Source: Thermohalobaculum sp039028795 (lineage in GTDB: Bacteria > Pseudomonadota > Alphaproteobacteria > Rhodobacterales > Rhodobacteraceae). Taken from it: 64,000 bases of DNA. The notes under the pieces are model-generated. The model was not told the origin of the DNA and did no database searches. It worked only from the letters and a program-made list of their open reading frames with translations. The stretch is taken from contig JBCCHJ010000009.1 in the NCBI GenBank assembly GCA_039028795.1, positions 52,465-116,464 of the forward strand, given 5' to 3'. Shown here piece after piece: positions 43,124-50,416 of the stretch. Each line of letters begins with the position of its first letter. The stretch's first letter is position 1. The position numbers were made by a program, and so were the translations under genes.

Positions 43124-43749
43124 CGGAGAAACGATTTATCTTTGTGATCGGCTTCAATCGATGCGGCCTGACTTCGATCCACATGATGCTGCGTGGCAAC
43201 GGCATCCGCTGCGTTCAATATCAAGCCGACGACTCAAATACCGTCTTGGGCACTGCAATTGCTGCAAATCTGTCCGCAGGACGACCCTTGATGGCGGGGT
43301 TGCAAAGATACTCAGCTTTTCTGGATATGAGCATCGTCACTCCAGAATTTGTGTTCGAAGGATGTCGGTTATTCTGGCAGATGCATGCAGAATATCCCAA
43401 CAGCTATTTTATTCTGAACACAAGGCCGATTGAAAACTGGATCGATTCGCGCGCGCTGTATCTGGATGGTTTGTATGCAGAACGCTATGCTGATGCCTTC
43501 GGCTACGACGAAGTGAAGATCCAACAGGTTTGGCGCAAACAATACCTTGCGCATCTATCTGATGTACGGGCGCACTTTGCAGAGGACAGCGGCAAATTCC
43601 TGGAGTTCAACATCGAAGAAGATGATCCAGTCTTAATCGCGGATTTCCTGTATCCTGATTTCAACGTTGACCCAGCCGATTGGGGCCATTGGAACGCGAC
43701 AGATTTCGATGCCCTTGTTGCAGAAGAGGCCGAGCTGGGGCACAAGTAG
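43120..43749 (+). CDS. Sulfotransferase-like protein
   Basis: A 209-aa protein. The N-terminal loop RFIFVIGFNRCGLTSIHMML resembles the PAPS 5'-phosphosulfate-binding loop of sulfotransferases. A later YFILNTRPIENWIDSR fits the 3'-phosphate-binding segment. It therefore probably sulfates a carbohydrate or lipid. The loop GFNRCGLTS deviates from the usual GxPKxGTTS, so activity is not assured. It ends 45 bp before sdhB. Confidence 0.7.
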   Translation: MTEKRFIFVIGFNRCGLTSIHMMLRGNGIRCVQYQADDSNTVLGTAIAANLSAGRPLMAGLQRYSAFLDMSIVTPEFVFEGCRLFWQMHAEYPNSYFILNTRPIENWIDSRALYLDGLYAERYADAFGYDEVKIQQVWRKQYLAHLSDVRAHFAEDSGKFLEFNIEEDDPVLIADFLYPDFNVDPADWGHWNATDFDALVAEEAELGHK

Positions 43750-43794
43750 GCAGCCAATGGTGGACTCAAATCGCCTAGCCGCCAGGAGACGAAT

Positions 43795-44574
43795 ATGGTC
43801 GAACTCACATTGCCGAAGAACTCGCGGATCACGACGGGACGAACGTGGCCGAAGCCCGCGAATGCGAAGCATACAAAGACCTTCAAGATCTACCGCTGGG
43901 ACCCAGACACGGGTGAAAATCCGCGCGTGGACACCTACTTCGTTGACCTGGATACCTGCGGCCCGATGGTTCTGGATGCGGTCATCAAGATCAAAAACGA
44001 AATAGACCCAACCCTGACTTTCCGCCGCTCATGCCGTGAAGGAATCTGCGGTTCCTGCGCCATGAACATCGACGGCATCAACACGCTGGCATGCACCTAT
44101 GGCATCGATGAAATAAAAGGCGTCGTAAAGATCTATCCGTTGCCACACATGCCGGTGGTTAAGGATCTGGTGCCGGATCTGACGCATTTCTATGCACAGC
44201 ACGCCTCGATCATGCCGTGGCTGGAAACTTCATCGCCCGCACCTGGGGCAGAGTGGAAGCAATCGATCGAAGACCGGGAGAAGCTGGACGGCTTGTATGA
44301 ATGCGTGATGTGCGCATCGTGTTCGACATCCTGCCCCTCCTATTGGTGGAATGGCGATCGATATCTTGGCCCGGCTGCATTGCTGCATGCCTATCGTTGG
44401 CTCATCGACTCTCGCGATGAAGCAACAGGCGATCGGTTGGACTTTTTGGAAGATCCATTCCGGCTCTACCGCTGCCACACCATCATGAACTGTGCGAAGA
44501 CTTGTCCAAAAGGCCTGAACCCGGCAAGGGCAATCGCCGAGATCAAGAAGATGATGATCGAACGGCAGGTTTAA
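43795..44574 (+). CDS. sdhB: Succinate dehydrogenase iron-sulfur subunit
   Basis: A 259-aa protein with all three Fe-S clusters: the 2Fe-2S ligands in RSCREGICGSCAMNI and LAC, the 4Fe-4S ligands in CVMCASCSTSCPSYWW, and the 3Fe-4S ligands in CHTIMNCAKTCPKGLNP. It passes electrons from SdhA to ubiquinone. The ribosome binding site CAGGAGACG is strong. It is separated from sdhA by a three-gene cassette, but the orientation and close spacing still allow one transcript. Confidence 0.97.
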   Translation: MVELTLPKNSRITTGRTWPKPANAKHTKTFKIYRWDPDTGENPRVDTYFVDLDTCGPMVLDAVIKIKNEIDPTLTFRRSCREGICGSCAMNIDGINTLACTYGIDEIKGVVKIYPLPHMPVVKDLVPDLTHFYAQHASIMPWLETSSPAPGAEWKQSIEDREKLDGLYECVMCASCSTSCPSYWWNGDRYLGPAALLHAYRWLIDSRDEATGDRLDFLEDPFRLYRCHTIMNCAKTCPKGLNPARAIAEIKKMMIERQV

Positions 44575-44629
44575 CGGTTTAAACCATCGTCATGAATGTT
44601 CCGGGAATGCCAGCGCAGAGGGCCCAGGG

Positions 44630-47539
44630 TCAAACGAACACGTCGTCGATGATGTTTCCATCTTCATCATATGTCGTGGTGCGCACATCCCAGGCATGCA
44701 CATTGTCGACATCATAAGTGAAGTCGATCCGCTGACCATCGTCCTGGAAGTAACGCCGTAGGGCTATGTTACTGGCGTCGTCATACTCAGTCTGCAGACG
44801 CTCCCAGCTTTTGGTGTCAGCGACATCATAGACGAAGTCGATGCGTTCGCCATTGTCCTGGAAATAGCGCCTTAAGGTGACGTTGTTCGCTGCATCATAA
44901 TCAGTTTGCAGTCGGTCCCAGGTCTTTGAGCCATCCACGTCATAGACGAAGTCGATGCGTTCGCCATTGTCCTGTGAATATCGCTGCAGCGTGATGTTGT
45001 TGAATGTGTCGAAATCGGTCTGAAGTTGCGTCCAACTCTTCGAATCATCCACGTCATAGGTGAAGTCGATGCGTTCGCCATTGTCTTGCGAGTACCGCCG
45101 CAGAACAACGTTGCCAGACGCGTCATAGTTCGTCTGAATCTGCGTCCAGCTATTCGTGCTGTTCACATCATAGGTGAAGTCAATACGTTCGCCATTGTCC
45201 TGAATGTATCGCCGTAAGGTGATAGTGTTTGACGGATCATAGTCGGTCAGAAGTGAGGTCCAGGTCCTGGAGTTTTCGACATCAAAAACCGTATCGCTGC
45301 GCGATCCATCGCTATTGATCTGACTCAGGAAAGCTAGCTCGTTATTGGCGTTGTAATCGGATTTAGAATCAAGAAAACCAGCATCGAAAGTTTCTTCAGT
45401 TCGTGAACCGTCACTATTCTGCGTCGTCCTCGACTCGATTAGCCAATCAATCGAATAGATGGTCGACCTCGAATCCCAATTCTGACCCGACGTGCCCTGT
45501 TCTTCGTGACGCGCCAGTTCGAAAGAGCCCGCGGAAAGATTATATCCAAACGGCACAGAGCTCCCGAGAACCACCAAAGTATCTGTGCCACTTCCACCGG
45601 TCACGCGTGATGGGCTGTCGGCGGCATCGTAGATGATTTCATCATTGCCGCCACCGCCATCAAGACTGTCGTCACCAGCGCCCCCGTAGAGCACATCATT
45701 GTTGCTTCCTCCGAACAGCGTGTCATTGCCGGCTTGACCGTTGAGTACATCATTACCGCCGAGACCGCTGATCTCGTTCGCATCGCTGTCACCGGTTAGG
45801 GTATTGGCGTTGTTGTCACCGGTGATCGGCACGGGACCAATCGGAACAAAGTTCGTCAGATCGATGTCGGTGTTCGAAAACCGTGCAGTTTCGATATTCA
45901 GCAAAGTATCTGTGCCGTTTGACCCTGCACCGCTGGTTTGCGTGACTGTGAACTGGTTCGAGGAAATCTGGTTGATGTCGTACTGGGACAAATTTCCTGT
46001 AAAAATGGCGACATCTGCCGAACCCGATCCGCCATCCAGGTAGTCGTTACCACCCTTGCCTTCCAGCGTGTCGTTCCCGCCGCCGCCATAAAGGCTGTTG
46101 TTGACCTCGTTGCCGACCAACTGATCATTGCCGCCGCCGCTTTTGGCGTTCTCGATGACCGTGCCGACCGCCAACGTCAAATTCTGCGTCTCAAAGCCGA
46201 TGTCAGATGTAGTCGCCTGGGTGCTATTTGCCTGGCTGACTGTCAGATCTATTCGCTGATTTTGCGAATAACCCGAAAAGTCGATTGTATCATTGCCGCC
46301 ACTATCGATGATCGTGAAAGCCCGGTCATTCGCATAGAGCGCGAGGTCGTGGAACACTTGGCTGGTCGACGCCGAGATGTTGGTATTGAAGCCCCAGACT
46401 GTATTCCCGGTGAAAGCATTACTGACGCCAAACCCGTACTGGGCATAGTGATCGTCCAGTGCTAGCCAATCGACCGACATCGGACTGATTAGTATCGCGT
46501 TGCTCGCGGATATGCTCGTGTTCTCGGTTTGCGAGAAATAAGACATCATCGATGCCTGCCAGCTGTCATTCTCGAACGTGGCGTCGTTCGCATAACTGGC
46601 CGAACCATTGTACCCACCTTGGTGGCCCAACCCCAAAGCATGACCGATTTCGTGGAGGATGGTTTGGAAGGTGTAGGAGTCGTAAGACGTGGATCCGCCG
46701 TTCCAACTGGCAGCGACGTTGATCCGTGAGGAACTGATAAACCCTGTTCCGCCGCTGATACTGTAACTGGACCCAGCATAAGCGCCGCTGTCATTATCCT
46801 TGAATCGGAAGTCAGCCGTTTGCGAGGATGTTTCCTGGAAGTCGATGCCAAGAACTGCTTCGTACATCTTGAAGGCTTCGCGCACCAATTCGGCCCGCGC
46901 TGCGGTCAATCCGTTGCTGTCCTCAGAAAAGCCATCCAGTGTGTAGGTCAGAACCCCATTTTGAGCATTGGGTCCGGTGCTGCCCAGGTTCCAATATCTT
47001 GGTGTGGACCAGTATCCGCTCACCAAGAAGTCCGAAAGGTCTTGCAGAGTCCCTGCTGTAATCGGAGCAGCAGCGGACACCTCCAGGCGGTAGTCACCTG
47101 AATAACCATCATTCCAGGCTGCGGCCTCGATGTAATAGGTTCCGCCGCTTTGCGCGGTGAATGTCAGGTTCGAGTTCCGCCCGGGCCCACCATCGTCATT
47201 TCCGGTGACAAAAGAGCCGTTGGAGGAATAAAGCCGAACATATGGGTCGGCCAGTGCACCTAAACTGCTACCGCTGTGATTGACGCCGTCCAGTTCGATT
47301 GTGACGCGTTGACCCGCCTCAAGCTCTATCCTGAACCAATCGCGGTCGCCATTTGTCTCCAACGTTTCAAGAACAGTTTGCCCCACCGAGATACTAGCGC
47401 CGGTCGATGTGTTACTGGGAATCGTTGAAAAGGTGACGTCCTCGAAGGTCTGCGCATCACTTAGAGACTCAGTTTCGACGAAGGTCTTGTGGGTCCCGTC
47501 GACGGCACAAACCGGGTTGTATGAGCACATCATACACAT
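44630..47539 (-). CDS. Serralysin-like M10 metalloprotease with PPC, RTX and 38-residue repeats
   Basis: A 969-aa secreted protease. In order: a Cys-rich N-terminus (MCMMCSYNPVC), a pre-peptidase C-terminal (PPC) domain at about residues 50-154, and a catalytic domain with HEIGHALGLGH (about 296-306) and Met-turn MMSYFSQ. RTX nonapeptides follow at about 465-505 and 573-640 (GGGGNDTL, GGSNNDVL, GGAGDDSL). Tandem 38-residue units with the core DNGERIDFTYDV run from about 743 to the end. RTX repeats imply calcium binding and type I secretion; no type I secretion genes are nearby. Ending in repeats rather than the usual export tail is unusual. Confidence 0.9.
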   Translation of the reverse strand: MCMMCSYNPVCAVDGTHKTFVETESLSDAQTFEDVTFSTIPSNTSTGASISVGQTVLETLETNGDRDWFRIELEAGQRVTIELDGVNHSGSSLGALADPYVRLYSSNGSFVTGNDDGGPGRNSNLTFTAQSGGTYYIEAAAWNDGYSGDYRLEVSAAAPITAGTLQDLSDFLVSGYWSTPRYWNLGSTGPNAQNGVLTYTLDGFSEDSNGLTAARAELVREAFKMYEAVLGIDFQETSSQTADFRFKDNDSGAYAGSSYSISGGTGFISSSRINVAASWNGGSTSYDSYTFQTILHEIGHALGLGHQGGYNGSASYANDATFENDSWQASMMSYFSQTENTSISASNAILISPMSVDWLALDDHYAQYGFGVSNAFTGNTVWGFNTNISASTSQVFHDLALYANDRAFTIIDSGGNDTIDFSGYSQNQRIDLTVSQANSTQATTSDIGFETQNLTLAVGTVIENAKSGGGNDQLVGNEVNNSLYGGGGNDTLEGKGGNDYLDGGSGSADVAIFTGNLSQYDINQISSNQFTVTQTSGAGSNGTDTLLNIETARFSNTDIDLTNFVPIGPVPITGDNNANTLTGDSDANEISGLGGNDVLNGQAGNDTLFGGSNNDVLYGGAGDDSLDGGGGNDEIIYDAADSPSRVTGGSGTDTLVVLGSSVPFGYNLSAGSFELARHEEQGTSGQNWDSRSTIYSIDWLIESRTTQNSDGSRTEETFDAGFLDSKSDYNANNELAFLSQINSDGSRSDTVFDVENSRTWTSLLTDYDPSNTITLRRYIQDNGERIDFTYDVNSTNSWTQIQTNYDASGNVVLRRYSQDNGERIDFTYDVDDSKSWTQLQTDFDTFNNITLQRYSQDNGERIDFVYDVDGSKTWDRLQTDYDAANNVTLRRYFQDNGERIDFVYDVADTKSWERLQTEYDDASNIALRRYFQDDGQRIDFTYDVDNVHAWDVRTTTYDEDGNIIDDVFV
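44633..45313 (-). repeat. In-frame 114-bp tandem repeats encoding 38-aa units
   Basis: Six tandem units: one divergent (45200-45313), four close copies (44744-45199) and a terminal 37-codon unit (44633-44743). Conserved cores are DNGERIDF(T/V)YDV, W..(L/I)QT.(Y/F)D and (L/I).L.RY.Q. They vary enough to be old, not a recent slippage product. An earlier degenerate unit may lie just upstream (about residues 708-740). Confidence 0.85.
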
Positions 47540-47710
47540 ATTGCTACCTCATTGCCCCCGCACCCGAGGCTCTTTTATCGCGGTAACTGACCACCGCCCA
47601 ATTGATGGCGTTCCGTCTGAACAAAGAGTAAATGGCCCGAACCACGTTGGTCTCATGGTTTACTAGTAAATGAGGCGAAATCTAGTCGTCGGCCAAAATT
47701 GCGGCTCATT

Positions 47711-48820
47711 TTAACCAGCTTCAGGCCAATTCGCACTTTGCATCTCAGCCAAACGCGATGCAGTACGCGCAAACTCGAAAGATCCATCGCCCTTCAGATA
47801 CAGGTCTTCCGGTTCTGCATCCGCCGAACAATACAACCGCAAATGTGCCTCGTAGAACGTATCGATCAACGTGACCAGTCGCTTGGCTTCGTTGTTTTTT
47901 GCCCAGCTGAGTTGCGGAATGTCATCTAAAAAGAAGACCGAGAACTGTTCCGCGATTGCCAGGTAATCAGCAGGCCCCAGTGGAGCTTCGCAGAGGTCAG
48001 AAAAACTTGCACGGCCGACATGCTCTTCTGCGTGTGGAATCACTACTTGCCGGCCTCTAATCGATATCGTTAGCGGGCGTCCCGGATGGCCACCGGTCTC
48101 TTCTGTCCAGGCTAGATCCATCCCTGCCTTTGCTTGCTTGCCTAAGGGCGTGAAGTATACTTGCCGCCCCGCTGCGCGGCCTTGGCGATAGTCCGTCGAA
48201 CTGTCCAGTTCGTGGACATCCACGCGTTCTTTCAGCATGTCGATAAACGGCAGGAAAACCGCCCGGTTCAAACCGTTTTTATAGAGATCATCGGGCGGTC
48301 GGTTCGACGTGGCGACAACAACGATACCGCGATCGAACAACGCTTCGAAAAGCCGACCCAGGATCATTGCATCTGCTATGTCGGTGACCTGAAACTCATC
48401 AAAGCACAACAGCGTCGCGCTTTCGGCAATCTCATCGGCAACATTCTGAATCGGGTCTTTGACATTCGATTCCCTGGCGATGTGAATCCCAGTCTGAACC
48501 TCTTGCATGAATGCATGGAAGTGAACACGTCTTTTCGGGCGGACCGGCGCATCATCGAAAAATAGATCCATCAACATCGATTTGCCCCGGCCAACGCCGC
48601 CATAAAGATACAGACCCGTCAGCGGCACCACTTTCTGCGGAGAGCCGCTGATCCAGCCAAACCAGCCGCGTTGCACTTGCTTGCCGCGTCCCGGGTTATA
48701 GTCAGACAGCCGCATAAAAAGGATCTGCAGCTTTTCCACTGCAGCGCGTTGAGCAGAATCCGCACGTAGATCGCCCTTGGCGATCAGTGCGCGATAACGA
48801 GACATCGGCCCCGGTTGCAT
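47711..48820 (-). CDS. zapE: Cell division protein ZapE (AFG1-like ATPase)
   Basis: A 369-aa AAA-like P-loop ATPase of the ZapE/AFG1 family. Walker A is YLYGGVGRGKSMLMDLFF and Walker B is LLCFDEFQVTDIADAMIL, with the sensor ATSNRPPDDLY and C-terminal FFLDDIPQL. The ATG at 48820 has CGGAGAG upstream; the 60 codons before it run through hairpin-rich intergenic sequence and are excluded. ZapE interacts with FtsZ in E. coli. It is commonly found near TCA-cycle genes in this group. Confidence 0.93.
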   Translation of the reverse strand: MQPGPMSRYRALIAKGDLRADSAQRAAVEKLQILFMRLSDYNPGRGKQVQRGWFGWISGSPQKVVPLTGLYLYGGVGRGKSMLMDLFFDDAPVRPKRRVHFHAFMQEVQTGIHIARESNVKDPIQNVADEIAESATLLCFDEFQVTDIADAMILGRLFEALFDRGIVVVATSNRPPDDLYKNGLNRAVFLPFIDMLKERVDVHELDSSTDYRQGRAAGRQVYFTPLGKQAKAGMDLAWTEETGGHPGRPLTISIRGRQVVIPHAEEHVGRASFSDLCEAPLGPADYLAIAEQFSVFFLDDIPQLSWAKNNEAKRLVTLIDTFYEAHLRLYCSADAEPEDLYLKGDGSFEFARTASRLAEMQSANWPEAG

Positions 48821-48880
48821 GGACTCTCCGGCAGGGGGTGGCAGGCGCGTCTTTAGTCCCCCATTCCCAGGGGCTTGTCC

Positions 48881-48956
48881 AGCGCCCAGGCGCCGCGCTG
48901 GGCGCTCTAATGTCCGATATCCTTCGCCTGCGGATGGATTAATTCTCGCAGAGAAT
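48881..48956 (-). terminator. Two stem-loops between the XRE regulator and zapE
   Basis: AGCGCCCAG (48881-48889) pairs with CTGGGCGCT (48898-48906). ATTCTC (48942-48947) pairs with GAGAAT (48951-48956) around GCA. They lie just downstream of the XRE gene on its strand and probably end its transcript or form structure ahead of zapE. Confidence 0.5.
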
Positions 48957-49000
48957 GCGCGGTGGGCGGATTGCTCTGATCGCGGTTTCACGGGTTGCAC

Positions 49001-49783
49001 CTATGACGGCGCGCCACCTTTCGCAGACATGGCCTCAAAGATTTGGCGGGTATGCTCATCCGCTGGAAACATCAGTTCGATCCGCAAGTCCGCCAACGAG
49101 ATTTCCTCTGCCGATCCGAACTGAGCAATCGTTGTGAACATTGACAGTACCATTTCGCCCGCCCGATACCGGGCGGGTATAATTGCAGGCAGTTCCTTTG
49201 GCGGCTCATATGAGGCGACTTCAGCATCGGATTCGATGCCTTCAACTACCCGGTCTAATTCCGGGACGCCGCCCAGATGGGCGCTTTCAGTGCGCAGGCG
49301 CTTGGCCGTGTAGTAACCGAACTCGGCCCAGTTTTCGAAATAGGAAGTCCGACTAGGGGCTTCGAAGATCGCCTTTAGCAGGCTGTCGCCGTCCTTGATG
49401 CCAAACGGTGTCAGTAACATTCTGGCAGGTGCGTTTGCATCGATCAGGCACCAGTGACGATCAATAACGATCGCGGGGAAGGGTGCATGCCTGGTGATCG
49501 TATGTTCGATGGCAGCCTTTAGTGGGGCCAGGTCCATGTCGTCCAGGCCACGTTTAGGATAGGCGGGCGCAAAACCAGCCGCTGTCAGCAGCGTGTTCCG
49601 CTCCGGCCGGGGAATTCCAAGTACGTCGGACAGATGCAGCACCATCTTGCGGCTTGGCGCGGACCGCCCGGTTTCCAAAAACGCGATGTGCCGGGCGGAA
49701 ACGTCTGCTTCCAACCCCAACGCTAATTGCGAAAGACGCCGGCGCCCCCGCCAGTCCTTGAGGATCGTTCCGAAGTTCTGCAT
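49001..49783 (-). CDS. XRE-family regulator with MmyB-like ligand-binding domain
   Basis: A 260-aa regulator. The N-terminal helix-turn-helix is LKDWRGRRRLSQLALGLEA, then VSARHIAFLETGRSAPSR. The C-terminal ~170 residues fit the MmyB-like ligand-binding domain (HAPFPAIVIDRHWCLIDANAPA), a PAS-like fold thought to bind fatty acids or other small hydrophobic ligands. It is divergent from a four-pass membrane protein gene. A palindrome in the shared promoter suggests it controls that gene and itself. Confidence 0.85.
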   Translation of the reverse strand: MQNFGTILKDWRGRRRLSQLALGLEADVSARHIAFLETGRSAPSRKMVLHLSDVLGIPRPERNTLLTAAGFAPAYPKRGLDDMDLAPLKAAIEHTITRHAPFPAIVIDRHWCLIDANAPARMLLTPFGIKDGDSLLKAIFEAPSRTSYFENWAEFGYYTAKRLRTESAHLGGVPELDRVVEGIESDAEVASYEPPKELPAIIPARYRAGEMVLSMFTTIAQFGSAEEISLADLRIELMFPADEHTRQIFEAMSAKGGAPS

Positions 49784-49839
49784 CGCGTCCTCCGCATGCT
49801 TTAGTGCCCGACGATACCGTTCTCTAAGACCATCCGCAC

Positions 49840-49854
49840 TTACCTGCCGGGTAA
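49840..49854. promoter_or_regulatory. Candidate operator between the XRE regulator and membrane protein
   Basis: TTACC (49840-49844) and GGTAA (49850-49854) flank TGCCG. It is a symmetric 15-bp site in the divergent promoter region, a likely target for the adjacent XRE regulator. Confidence 0.4.
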
Positions 49855-49911
49855 TTGTTTGGCGGCGTTTTCATCGGCATGTCCCACCCAACGTATCTGA
49901 ATGGAGATGGA

Positions 49912-50361
49912 ATGATGACTGAGAGTTTCGCACAAAAAATGCTGGTCACAGCCTCAGCGTTAGTGATCGGGTTTGGGACATTGATCGCCTTAGCCGCCCA
50001 CCCCGCCACCGATGGCGTGATTGTATTCTTTGCCGATCTGCTGTTCTGGCCGCTGGACGGGTTGCAGAACGCGGATAAGCCCGAGCTTCGCTTGATCAGT
50101 GGTATCAGCGGTGGCGTAATGATTGGCTGGGGTGTCGTATTGCTGGGCTTGTCTACCAAAGGCATGGCGCAAGCACCTGAATTGAGCCTTACCTTGATGG
50201 AGCGGGCCATCATCGTCTGGTTCGTGGTCGACTCGGTTGCATCCTGGATCGCGGGCGCACCGCTAAACATCATCGGCAACCTGATCTTCCTGGTGCTGTT
50301 TCTATGGCCGATCCATGTATTGCGCCGCGGGCAGACGACCGCGACATCAACCGCTGCATAA
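49912..50361 (+). CDS. Four-pass membrane protein divergent from the XRE regulator
   Basis: A 149-aa protein with four hydrophobic segments (about residues 11-29, 62-81, 97-113 and 116-134). I do not recognise a family. Start at 49912 with GGAGATGG upstream; an ATG one codon later is equally possible. Its divergent pairing with an MmyB-like regulator suggests the protein is its regulated target. Confidence 0.65.
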   Translation: MMTESFAQKMLVTASALVIGFGTLIALAAHPATDGVIVFFADLLFWPLDGLQNADKPELRLISGISGGVMIGWGVVLLGLSTKGMAQAPELSLTLMERAIIVWFVVDSVASWIAGAPLNIIGNLIFLVLFLWPIHVLRRGQTTATSTAA

Positions 50362-50416
50362 AGTGCACGCAGGTGAATTATGGTTTGTGACGGGGCGTTG
50401 ACGCGCCTCGTCTACA

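Noticed and set aside
44633..45313. CRISPR array or satellite repeat
   Set aside because: The 114-bp repeats are in frame within a protein gene, have no spacers and show codon-level variation.
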